Source of the DNA: Actinomyces glycerinitolerans
GTDB taxonomy: Bacteria; Actinomycetota; Actinomycetes; Actinomycetales; Actinomycetaceae
NCBI RefSeq assembly: GCF_900098745.1
Contig: NZ_FQTT01000015.1
Coordinates: forward strand, 1-64,000
Direction of reading: 5' to 3'
DNA: 64,000 bases
The translations under genes and the position numbers were made by a program. The stretch's first letter is position 1; every line of letters starts with the position of its first letter. Under the pieces are notes generated by a model, which saw only the letters and a list, made by a program, of their open reading frames with translations, searched no databases and was not told the origin of the DNA. Of this stretch, positions 11,965-19,763 are shown piece by piece.

Positions 11965-12795
11965 ATGAATCAGCACCTGCACACCGGCCAACTGGCAACA
12001 ACCACACTGGACGAGCTCAACGCCGCCGCCGGCCTGCTCACCCGCGTGGACCGCAAGTACCTGCTACCCCTGACCACGGCCCAGGCGGTCGTCGACGCGC
12101 TGGAGGGGCAGGCACGCGCACTGGCCATCGACGGCCAGCGCCGCTTCGCCTACGCCTCCGCCTACTTCGACACCCCCGGCCTGGACGCCTACCTGCTGGC
12201 CGCCCGCAAGCGCCGTCGTCGCTTCAAGGTGCGCACCCGCTCCTACCTGGACTCCGGAACCTGCTTCCTGGAGGTCAAGACCCGCGGCGCGCGCGGCGCG
12301 ACGGTCAAGCAGCGCATGCCCTACGCGCTCGACGACGCCGACCGGCTCACCGCCGAGGGGCGCGCCTTCGTGGCGGGCTGCCTGGAGCGGGCACAGGTCT
12401 ACTCGCCGGGACACGCCGCGGCGCTCGCCGACTCGCTGGTGCCGGTGCTGGCGACCTCCTACGAACGCACCACCCTGCACCTGCCGCAGGCCCGCGCCCG
12501 GGTCACGGTGGACACGGGTCTGACGTGGACCGATCTGAGCGCCGACGGCGCGCCCGTGCGGGAGGCGTCGGCCGACGGGTTGGTGATCGTCGAGACCAAG
12601 AACCCGGCCACGCCGTCGCCCGCCGACCGGCTGCTGTGGGCGCAGGGGCACCGCCCGGCCAAGATCTCCAAGTTCGCCACCGGCATGGCGCTGCTCCACC
12701 CGGAGCTGCCCTCCAACAAGTGGCACCGAGTGCTGGGGCGCGAGTTGGCCGACGCCCAGGACTCTCAACTCGGCCGTCTGGCCTTCGCCGCCTGA
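11965..12795 (+). CDS. VTC-domain (polyphosphate polymerase-like) protein
   Basis: A 276-residue protein with the triphosphate-tunnel fold of VTC proteins. Visible family residues are LTRVDRKYLL (about 25-34), YASAYFDTPGLDAYL, the basic run ARKRRRRFKVRTRSY, FLEVKTRGARGATVKQR, and the late VIVETKNPATP plus KISKFATGMALL. The conserved Arg, Lys and Glu residues of the tunnel are therefore present. Eukaryotic VTC4 makes polyphosphate; whether bacterial members such as this do is unproven. The ATG at 11965 is preceded by AGGAGTCACCCCTC; the longer upstream frame overlaps the previous gene and is rejected. It sits in the middle of the three-gene operon. Confidence 0.85.
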   Translation: MNQHLHTGQLATTTLDELNAAAGLLTRVDRKYLLPLTTAQAVVDALEGQARALAIDGQRRFAYASAYFDTPGLDAYLLAARKRRRRFKVRTRSYLDSGTCFLEVKTRGARGATVKQRMPYALDDADRLTAEGRAFVAGCLERAQVYSPGHAAALADSLVPVLATSYERTTLHLPQARARVTVDTGLTWTDLSADGAPVREASADGLVIVETKNPATPSPADRLLWAQGHRPAKISKFATGMALLHPELPSNKWHRVLGRELADAQDSQLGRLAFAA

Positions 12796-12862
12796 CGGCG
12801 CCCGCCGCGCACCGGCGTTCCCGGACCACCAGGCACACCACCACTCACGAGGACTCCACCAC

Positions 12863-14713
12863 ATGAAGAACCCGCTCAAACACCTGCACCGCATCACGCG
12901 CACCGGCGCCATCCGGGCGCTGGCCGCCCTCGCCGCCGTGGCGCTGGTAGCCGGCTGCTCCACCGGCACCGCTACCTCCAGCGCCTCCACCGGCCTCGCC
13001 TCCGGAACCGCCTGGACCACGATCACCAGCGAGGTGGCCACGGCGTCCACCGGCGCCGGCGTCGCCGAGATCCTGGCCGCGAACGCCGACACCTCCGAGG
13101 CGGTCGCCGCCGTCACCACGGACGACGACGCCGGCACCTATGACGCCGCCTCCGCCACCACGATCACCCTGTCCGGCGACTCGGCGAGCGTCGACGGCGA
13201 CGGGACAGCCGGCGTGAGTGTCGACGGCGGCGACATCACCATCACCGCCTCCGGCACCTATGTGCTGTCCGGCGAGCTCACGGACGGCCAGGTGATCGTG
13301 AACGCCGACGACGCCGAGGTGCGCCTGGTGCTCGACGGCGCAGCAATCACCAACGCCGACGGTCCGGCCATTGACATTCAGGATGCGGGCAGCGCCGTCG
13401 TCGTGCTGGCCGAGGGGTCGGAGAACACGCTCACCGACGGGGAGACCTACGCCGACACCAGCGAGGACGCCCCCACCGCGGCCCTGTTCTCCTCCGACAC
13501 CGTGGTGATCACCGGCACCGGCTCGCTGACCGTGACCGGCAACCACAACGACGCCATCTCCTCCAAGAACGGCCTGGTCATCCAGGGCGCGCCCGCGCTC
13601 ACGGTGGACGCCGTCGACGACGGCATCCGCGGCAAGGACTACCTGGTCGTCTCCGGCGGCACCATCACCGTCACCGCCGGTGGGGACGGGCTGAAGTCCA
13701 CCGAGGACGACGACGAGACCAAGGGCTTCATAGCCCTGGGGGCGGCCGACATCACCATCACCTCCGGCGACGACGGCGTGTCCGCGACCACCGACGTCAC
13801 CGTGGATGGCACTACGTTGGCCGTAACCGCGGGCGGCGGGCAGGCGAACGCCGTCCAGGAGGAGGGCTTCGGCGGCATGGGCGGCATGCCCGGCCAGCAG
13901 GGTGAGGCCGGCGCGCAGCCCGAGCAGCAGGCACAGCCGCAGGACCAGCAGGCGGGCGACGCGACTGAACCAGCGGGCGACGCCGCCACCGCCGTCGCCA
14001 CGGATGCCGCCACGGATGATGACGAGGACGAGTCCGGCGTCGACGAGGCCACCAAGCCCAAGGGCATCAACGCCGGCGTCAGCTACACGCAGGAGGACGG
14101 CACCGTAACCCTGGACGCCGCGGACGAGGGCCTCCAGGGGGCCTTCATCAACATCGCCGGCGGGGCCCTGACGATCACCTCCGGCGACGACGGCATCAAC
14201 GCCACCAACGGCGACTATGTGATCGAGGGGCATGAGAACGTCGACTCCGAGGGCGACGACGGTGCGGTGCTGACGATCTCCGGCGGGCAGGTGCAGGTGT
14301 CCTTCACCTATTCCGACGGCATCGACTCCAACGGGTCGGCGTACATCACCGGCGGGCAGGTGGTCGTCTCCGGCCAGGCGGGCTCCGTGGACGGGGCGGT
14401 GGACGTCAACGGCGAGAGCCAGGTCGTTGGCATCACCGGCTCCCCGAGCGTGTCGGCGGGCGACACCATCACCGTGACCGGCGCGGACGGCAGCTCCTGG
14501 GAGATGACCAGCGTCTTCACCTCGCAGTACCTCACCGTGCTGGGCCTGACCGAGGGCGCGGAGTACACCGTGGCCACCACCTCGGGCGGCTCGGCCACCG
14601 GCACCGCCGCGGCGCTCAGCTCGGACATGGGCGGAGGAATGGGTGGCGGCATGGGAGGCCAGGCGCCGTCCGACGACGTCGGCGGCCGGGGCAGGGCGGG
14701 CGGCCAAGGCTGA
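12863..14713 (+). CDS. Secreted lipoprotein, Cthe_2159 carbohydrate-binding type
   Basis: A 616-residue exported protein. A signal peptide with the lipobox VAGC (lipidated Cys at about residue 31) precedes a Ser/Thr/Ala linker. From about residue 100 it is built of repeated GDD/NDA-type turns such as TITSGDDGVSATTDVTV and TITSGDDGINATNGDYVIEG, the right-handed beta-helix of the Cthe_2159 family, whose founding member binds acidic polysaccharides and calcium. A Gln/Pro/Asp-rich insert (about 330-400) interrupts the repeats, and the C-terminus is Gly/Met rich. It is the third gene of the DUF4956-VTC operon. A cell-surface role is likely; the ligand is unknown. Confidence 0.82.
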   Translation: MKNPLKHLHRITRTGAIRALAALAAVALVAGCSTGTATSSASTGLASGTAWTTITSEVATASTGAGVAEILAANADTSEAVAAVTTDDDAGTYDAASATTITLSGDSASVDGDGTAGVSVDGGDITITASGTYVLSGELTDGQVIVNADDAEVRLVLDGAAITNADGPAIDIQDAGSAVVVLAEGSENTLTDGETYADTSEDAPTAALFSSDTVVITGTGSLTVTGNHNDAISSKNGLVIQGAPALTVDAVDDGIRGKDYLVVSGGTITVTAGGDGLKSTEDDDETKGFIALGAADITITSGDDGVSATTDVTVDGTTLAVTAGGGQANAVQEEGFGGMGGMPGQQGEAGAQPEQQAQPQDQQAGDATEPAGDAATAVATDAATDDDEDESGVDEATKPKGINAGVSYTQEDGTVTLDAADEGLQGAFINIAGGALTITSGDDGINATNGDYVIEGHENVDSEGDDGAVLTISGGQVQVSFTYSDGIDSNGSAYITGGQVVVSGQAGSVDGAVDVNGESQVVGITGSPSVSAGDTITVTGADGSSWEMTSVFTSQYLTVLGLTEGAEYTVATTSGGSATGTAAALSSDMGGGMGGGMGGQAPSDDVGGRGRAGGQG

Positions 14714-14725
14714 CGCACGGCCCCC

Positions 14726-14838
14726 GTCTACTACGCCACTTCGGTGTTGGGTACGCCGGTTAGGTGTCCGTTGAAGGCCTGTCAGCCATTCAGCAGACCC
14801 CTAACCGGCGTTGTAGACGCTGAACCGGCGTAGCAGAC
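14726..14838. repeat. 113-bp palindromic element, copy 1 (diverged)
   Basis: It begins GTCTACTACGCC and ends GGCGTAGCAGAC, with inner arms GCCGGTTAGG and CCTAACCGGC around a variable centre. Its length is exactly 113 bp, as in the four other copies. It lies between convergent genes (lipoprotein and esterase). The interior has drifted from copies 3-5, but the paired arms changed together, which suggests the folded shape is what is kept. Confidence 0.85.
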
Positions 14839-14886
14839 GGCTTCGGAGTGTCGGAGAAACCGCGAGCTACGGCAGCGGGCCACGAC

Positions 14887-15849
14887 CTAGGTCAGGTGCT
14901 CCTTGAGGAAGGCGTCGACGACGTCGAGCACGCCGTCCTGCCAGAAGGGGGCGCCGCCGTGGTCGGCGCCGGCCAGCCGGTAGAAGGTGACGTCCTGGCC
15001 TTTGGCCTGCAGGTCCTGCACCAGCCAGACGGACTGGGAGAAGTTGACGATGCGGTCCTTGTCCCCATGGATCACCAGCAGCGGCGGCAGAGCGCGCCGC
15101 GAGGCATGCGGCACGTGATCCATGATGACGGTAGGGGCGACGAGTTCGGGATGCTCGTCCACCCGCACCCGGCCAATGAGCCAGCCCTCGGGAGAATCGG
15201 CCTCCAAATGGTCCTGAATGGACAGGTACTCGTTCATCCGCCCGATGTGGGTGGGGCCGTAGTAGTCAACGAAGGCCCTCAGGCCCAGCCCCTCGGTGAC
15301 GAGCTCGTCGGAGAAGGCGGGATCGTCGTCGGCGCCGCCCGTACCGGTGGCCCAGGTCATCAGGGTGGTGTGCCCGCCGGAGGAGTCGCCCCACATGGCC
15401 ATGCGATTGACGTCGACGTGGTACTCGGCGGCGTGTGCGCGCAGCCAGCGCACCGCCGTCTTGGCGTCCTTGGCCTGGGCGGGGAAGGGCGCGACCTCGC
15501 TGCCGCGGTACTCGACGATGGCGATCACGTACCCGCGGGCGGCGAAGGCCACCAGGTTGCCCAGTTCATGGCCGAGCTGCTGAGTGTGGAAGGCCGAGCC
15601 CTGCACATACAGGATGGTGGGGTAGAAGTCGGTCGCGGTGTCGGGGAAGGCGGCCCGACGCGGCGGCATGATGATCTGCAGGTGGAGCGTGCGGCCGGAC
15701 TTCTCGGCGTAGGGCACGTTCAGGTGGACCTCCCCGTAGCGGGGTTCGTCCACCGCGGGCAGCGTACGCATGCCGGGCACGGCCAGCTCGGAGGCGGGGA
15801 AGTCGGCGGGCTCGACGAGCCGGGGCGGGGTGAATAGGAAGTCGGTCAT
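14887..15849 (-). CDS. Alpha/beta-hydrolase, carboxylesterase-like
   Basis: A 320-residue cytoplasmic hydrolase without signal peptide. The nucleophile elbow is MWGDSSGGH (Ser about 170), an acidic residue follows in VIHGDKDRIVNF, and the histidine is in LAGADHGGAPF, giving the complete Ser-Asp-His triad. YPTILYVQGSAF is the strand and oxyanion region, with QGS in place of the HGG common in hormone-sensitive-lipase esterases. The overall order resembles BD-FAE/prolyl-oligopeptidase-type esterases. The ATG at 15849 is chosen since GGAG lies 7 nt before it. No neighbour hints at the substrate. Confidence 0.78.
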   Translation of the reverse strand: MTDFLFTPPRLVEPADFPASELAVPGMRTLPAVDEPRYGEVHLNVPYAEKSGRTLHLQIIMPPRRAAFPDTATDFYPTILYVQGSAFHTQQLGHELGNLVAFAARGYVIAIVEYRGSEVAPFPAQAKDAKTAVRWLRAHAAEYHVDVNRMAMWGDSSGGHTTLMTWATGTGGADDDPAFSDELVTEGLGLRAFVDYYGPTHIGRMNEYLSIQDHLEADSPEGWLIGRVRVDEHPELVAPTVIMDHVPHASRRALPPLLVIHGDKDRIVNFSQSVWLVQDLQAKGQDVTFYRLAGADHGGAPFWQDGVLDVVDAFLKEHLT

Positions 15850-16027
15850 GGCGTGCTCCATGTCAGTAGGACGGCGTCGGCCGCGGCACAAGCCATCATG
15901 CCTCCCCGGGGATGCCGCACACCATCGTTGCAGGAAGGACAGTGCTCGCCGCCTCGTGCCGTCGCGACCGGCTCAACACCGCACAACAACTGGTAAGTAC
16001 GTTCCAGCGCTTTTTATACGTACTGGC

Positions 16028-16050
16028 GTCATGAGCATGCTGAGCATGAC
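16028..16050. promoter_or_regulatory. Imperfect 23-bp palindrome upstream of the ATPase-DUF4276 pair
   Basis: GTCATG (16028-16033) and CATGAC (16045-16050) flank AGCATGC/TGAG, about 85 bp ahead of the ATPase start. It is preceded by TTTTTATACG, which could serve as a -10 region. It could be an operator or simply the 5' leader; no regulator gene sits in the pair. This is a weak call based on symmetry only. Confidence 0.3.
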
Positions 16051-16133
16051 AGACGTCCGACGTGCGCCGGAACGGTGGCACGTTCCCACTGCGGCCGCGA
16101 CGACGGGCAGTGGAGTCGCAGTAGAGTCTTGGC

Positions 16134-17324
16134 ATGGTCTCCATGGACGACGCCACCGCACCGCTCGGCGGACTGAGTGTGGAGGGCTACGCGTCGATCA
16201 GTAGAGTGAACTTGGAACTCACCAGCGCAGTCACCGTGCTCATCGGCGCCAACGGGGCGGGCAAGTCGAACCTCGTCAGCGCACTCGAGGTCATCTCCCG
16301 CGTTTGGGATAACACCTTCCAGGACTACCTGGTGCGCCACGGCGGCCTGCCGGCGCTGCTGCACACGGATGCGGCGGCATCATTCGATGAAGCCACCTTT
16401 GAAATACGCGGTCTGCCCGATGCGCAGAACCATTCCACCGGCTACCGCGTACGCCTGCGGGTGGACCGCAACAGCGAGGAGCAGGCCGCACTCGTCACCG
16501 AGGACTTCCTGTTCCACGACCGCACCAAGTACCCAGAGCCCTACAACGAGCACGTGTCATGGCGGGTGGCACGCAGTCGGGCCGCCTCCTTCCTCACCGC
16601 CGATGACCCTGAGGACGGCAAGCTGCAACGCTTCGCACGCTATGTGGCTCCGCTGGTCTCCGGGTGCCGGGTCTTTCACTTCGACGACGTCTCCCCCGAG
16701 GCACCGCCACGTTCCTTCTCCGAGGTTGGCGACGACATCGCCTTGCGCGCCAACGCCGAGAACATCGCCGCCTACCTGCTGCGCATTCGGGACGACCATC
16801 CGCAGCACTATCAGCGAATCGTGGCAACCATACGTCTGGCAGCACCGTTCTTCGAGGACTTCGTGCTCCAACCCAACCGAAACGACCAGCTACGCCTGCG
16901 CTGGCGTCAGCGGGGCCTGGACCGGGTGTTCCAGCCACGCTCCCTGAGCGACGGCACCCTGCGTTTCATCTGTCTGGCGACTCTGCTGCTCGGCCCGGAT
17001 CTGCCGGCGACGATCGTGCTCGATGAGCCGGAGTTGGGGCTGCACCCGGCAGCGATAGGCCTACTTGCCGAGATGGTGCACGCGGCCGCCGACGACGGAC
17101 ACCGAATCCTGTTGGCAACGCAGTCGGTGCCGTTGCTGTCACAGTTCTCCCTGGAAGAAGTAGCCGTGCTGAACCGGGTGGGCGGCAACACCACCATCAG
17201 CCGTCCGAATCCCGATGAACTCACCGGTTTCCTCGAGGAGTATTCGGTGGGCAGCCTGTGGGAGATGAACCTGCTGCGCGGACGCCCCGCACCCGAGACT
17301 CTGTCCGGGGAGGCGGAGCGATGA
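16134..17324 (+). CDS. OLD/RecF-like AAA ATPase, first gene of a two-gene module
   Basis: A 396-residue ABC/SMC-type ATPase. Walker A is GANGAGKSN (38-46), the signature-like LSDGTLRF is at 271-278, and Walker B is TIVLDEPELGLHP (293-305) with the catalytic Glu present. ILLATQSVPLL follows at about 325, where other members have a switch histidine. The middle 220 residues are helical and not recognisable. ATPases of this sort (AAA_15/AAA_21) pair with TOPRIM-like partners in OLD, PARIS and related anti-phage systems. The next gene overlaps its stop codon by 4 nt and encodes such a partner. The start is uncertain: ATG 16134 has no clear ribosome site and ATG 16143 is also possible. Confidence 0.85.
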   Translation: MVSMDDATAPLGGLSVEGYASISRVNLELTSAVTVLIGANGAGKSNLVSALEVISRVWDNTFQDYLVRHGGLPALLHTDAAASFDEATFEIRGLPDAQNHSTGYRVRLRVDRNSEEQAALVTEDFLFHDRTKYPEPYNEHVSWRVARSRAASFLTADDPEDGKLQRFARYVAPLVSGCRVFHFDDVSPEAPPRSFSEVGDDIALRANAENIAAYLLRIRDDHPQHYQRIVATIRLAAPFFEDFVLQPNRNDQLRLRWRQRGLDRVFQPRSLSDGTLRFICLATLLLGPDLPATIVLDEPELGLHPAAIGLLAEMVHAAADDGHRILLATQSVPLLSQFSLEEVAVLNRVGGNTTISRPNPDELTGFLEEYSVGSLWEMNLLRGRPAPETLSGEAER

Positions 17325-17983
17325 GTATCCGTTGGGTAGCGCTCCTAGTTGAAGGACAGACCGAAGAGGCCTTCGCTAATACAGTGTTGGCTCCAACCGC
17401 CGAGTCTCAGGGAGTGTCCCTGACCCCCATGGTTGTGAAAACCTCGGCCACGCCCACTGGCTCACATAAAGGAGGCGGTGGCTGGCAGGGATACGACCGC
17501 ATGCTTCGTAATCTGTTACGGCAACCGCATTGGCGCCGCGTGGGGTTGATGATCGACTACTACGGTTACCCACCGGGAGCCCCCGGACAGAATGGCCGCC
17601 GGTCTGACGCCAATGACCGCCACCAACTCACCGAGGCGCTCACTTCGCACTACGTCGATCCTGCTGCGGCCGATCGGTTCTGTCCGCTGATCATCAAGCA
17701 TGAGTTCGAGTCCCTGGTACTCGCAGCCATCGACGGCGGAGCAGGCGATGAGATCATTCCCAGCCAGGCGCTGCGTTCCCTCCGCGCCGCCATAAAGCTT
17801 GCGGGCACTCCGGAGGATGTGAACAACGGCGCGAGCACAAGCCCATCCAAGCGGCTCAAACGCGCATTCCCCCGCTACAGCAAAACCGTGGACGGCATAA
17901 CCCTGATCCAACAGGTTGGTCTGACGGCCATCCTTGAACGCTGCCCGGTCTTCTCCGCCTGGTGGCGGGAACTGCTCGCCTGA
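17321..17983 (+). CDS. DUF4276 family protein, TOPRIM-like partner of the ATPase
   Basis: A 220-residue protein whose ATG overlaps the ATPase stop (ATGA), so the two are co-translated. LLVEGQTEEAF (about 8-18) supplies the glutamate expected in the first TOPRIM motif, GLMIDYYGYP (about 74-83) supplies the acidic second motif, and KHEFESLVLA (about 128-137) a further Glu pair. DUF4276 proteins are commonly found beside AAA ATPases of the OLD kind, and a metal-dependent nuclease role has been proposed for such dyads. The pair is compact, has no third gene, and is flanked downstream by a 113-bp repeat. Known PARIS uses DUF4435 instead, so this would be a relative and not PARIS itself. Confidence 0.82.
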   Translation: MSIRWVALLVEGQTEEAFANTVLAPTAESQGVSLTPMVVKTSATPTGSHKGGGGWQGYDRMLRNLLRQPHWRRVGLMIDYYGYPPGAPGQNGRRSDANDRHQLTEALTSHYVDPAAADRFCPLIIKHEFESLVLAAIDGGAGDEIIPSQALRSLRAAIKLAGTPEDVNNGASTSPSKRLKRAFPRYSKTVDGITLIQQVGLTAILERCPVFSAWWRELLA

Positions 17984-17991
17984 GGCACCCC

Positions 17992-18104
17992 GTCCGCTTC
18001 GCCACTTCGGCGTTAACAACGCCAGTTAACCGTCTGCTGAAGGGCTCCGAGGTATACAGCAGACCGTTAAGTAGCGTTGTTAACGTCCAACCGGCGCAGC
18101 AGAC
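17992..18104. repeat. 113-bp palindromic element, copy 2
   Basis: It begins GTCCGCTTCGCC and ends GGCGCAGCAGAC, exactly 113 bp. The inner arms GTTAACAACGCC and GCGTTGTTAAC match copies 3-5 exactly, while the loop differs. It follows the DUF4276 stop by 8 bp. A broken right end (GAACGGGCGTAGCAGAC) appears once more near 18149-18165, so a second, truncated copy may lie in the same 220-bp gap. Confidence 0.85.
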
Positions 18105-18207
18105 ACCTCACCCCACCCCACCACCGCACCCGTAAACGCCAGAAGCCGGTGAACGGGCGTAGCAGACGAGTTCGGGACCACCAGCGGCGGCGGCATAAGC
18201 TCCGGGT

Positions 18208-19113
18208 ATGACCATCGTTGAGGCATCCGCCGTCGCCCCGCTCGCCCGTCACCTGGCCGGGCCGCTGGACGACGATGCCGCGCCGGTGCTCGTCCTATCC
18301 CACGGCATCACCGACTCCGCGGCCTGCTGGATCGAGGCCGTGGACCGCTGGTCGGCGTTCGGCTACCGGATCGTCGCCCTGGACGCCCGCGGCCATGGCG
18401 ACTCCCCGCGCTGGGATCAGCCGGACCTGGCCAACCAGAGGACGACCGGCGAGCGCCTGGCCGCCGACCTGGTGGACGTGCTGGAGGACCTGCGCGCGCA
18501 CGGCCTGCGCGGTGAGGGTCCACTGCGCGCGCCGCTCGCCGTCGTCGGGCACTCCATGGGCGGGGTGACCAGCCTGGACGTGGCCGCGCACCGCCCCGAC
18601 CTGGTGGACGCCGCCGTCGCCGAGGACCCGGCCTTCGTCACACCGATCTGGCGCCGGCTGCTGGCCATTAACGCCTACCGCCAGGTGCGGGAGATGCGGC
18701 AGATCGCCGCCGACCCGCAGGCGCGCTTCGAGTTGGAGATGCGCAACAACCCCACCTGGTCGCCCCGGGAGACCCGCGCCAGCGTGGAGGCCGCCTGCGG
18801 CGTCGACCTGGGGTTCATCGCGCAGGGCTGTGTCTCCCCGCCGACCCCCTGGGAGGAGGTCATCGACTCCCTGGCGGTGCCGACTTTGATCGTCACCGGC
18901 ACCGAGCGCGTGGTGCTGCGCGGTGACAATCTCACCAACATCACCCGTCGCGCGAATCCAACCATCGAGACCGCAGTCATCGAGGGCGCGCCTCACTGCG
19001 TGCGCCGCACCTTCCCCAACCGCTTCCACGCCATCACCGACCCCTGGCTCGCCAGGCGCCTCGAGGCCAACACACGTCGGCAGCTGCACCCCACCAGTCA
19101 CCAGGCGGCATAA
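18208..19113 (+). CDS. Alpha/beta-hydrolase fold protein
   Basis: A 301-residue hydrolase of the standard alpha/beta fold. LVLSHGITDSAACW carries the HG oxyanion motif, LDARGHGDSPRWD is the family's RGHG loop, VVGHSMGG (Ser about 114) is the nucleophile elbow, and EGAPHCVRR near 271 gives the catalytic His. Such enzymes act on esters, epoxides or haloalkanes; nothing nearby narrows it down. The ATG at 18208 is the first in the frame and lies in a region without an obvious ribosome site. The gene stands alone after a repeat-filled gap. Confidence 0.8.
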   Translation: MTIVEASAVAPLARHLAGPLDDDAAPVLVLSHGITDSAACWIEAVDRWSAFGYRIVALDARGHGDSPRWDQPDLANQRTTGERLAADLVDVLEDLRAHGLRGEGPLRAPLAVVGHSMGGVTSLDVAAHRPDLVDAAVAEDPAFVTPIWRRLLAINAYRQVREMRQIAADPQARFELEMRNNPTWSPRETRASVEAACGVDLGFIAQGCVSPPTPWEEVIDSLAVPTLIVTGTERVVLRGDNLTNITRRANPTIETAVIEGAPHCVRRTFPNRFHAITDPWLARRLEANTRRQLHPTSHQAA

Positions 19114-19144
19114 GAGCGGCGCGGACCTTCGGGGCGGGGCCCCG

Positions 19145-19725
19145 CCTACAGTGCCCCCCACCTTCGGTGTCTTCGACGACGCCTGCCCGGGCCTGTGGGG
19201 CAGGGCGGAGCCCGCCCCAAGCTGGCATTGCGGGACGACCGCAGCGGTGGGATCGTCATGGCGAAGTATCCCGCAGTGGCCGACACCTACGACCTGCTCA
19301 CCTGCGAGGCCGTGGCACTGCAGGTGGCGCGCGCCATGGTGGCCCGTGCCGCCCTGTCGATCTGCCTTCACGACGTCAACGATCACCCCTGGAACATGGG
19401 GTTCCTCCGGGACGCGGATGGCTGGCGGGCGGCACCGGTCTTCGACGTCGTCCCCTGCCCGGACGAACGGGACGGAACGCCACTGGAGGGGACGACGTCG
19501 GAGCGGAGCCTAGAACAACTATTGGACCTGGACTGGGGACTGCCGCGCAGCGAAGTCCTCGACCTGACCACGCGAGTGGCGCAGGTCGCTCGCGGGGCCT
19601 GGGAGCGGGCCCGGAAGGACTTCGGCCTGGACCCGCAGGACGCCCGGATGTGCCAGCGCATCATCGAGTCGACCTGCGACTTCGACACGCTGCTCGACGG
19701 CCGTGAGGCCCGCTACGCCAGCTGA
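19145..19725 (+). pseudogene. Decayed hipA-like kinase gene
   Basis: Three pieces of a HipA-type Ser/Thr kinase remain in order. TFGVFDDACPGLWGR (19160-19204) is in one frame. GGARPKLALRDD, then AKYPAVADTYDLLTCEAVAL, follow in the next frame (open from 19195). After an abrupt join comes DVNDHPWNMGFL with PVFDVVPCPD, the catalytic loop and metal site. Full HipA proteins are about 400 residues; here about 100 residues are missing before GGARPK and about 90 before the catalytic loop, and one frameshift is present. The 176-codon frame that survives cannot form a kinase core. No hipB-like gene is adjacent. Confidence 0.75.
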
Positions 19726-19763
19726 AACCGGGCGCCTACCAAGGCATGGCTCACCGAACCGCG

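Noticed and set aside
16134..17983. Calling the ATPase-DUF4276 pair a PARIS system
   Set aside because: PARIS AriB carries DUF4435; the partner here reads as DUF4276, so only a family-level resemblance is claimed.
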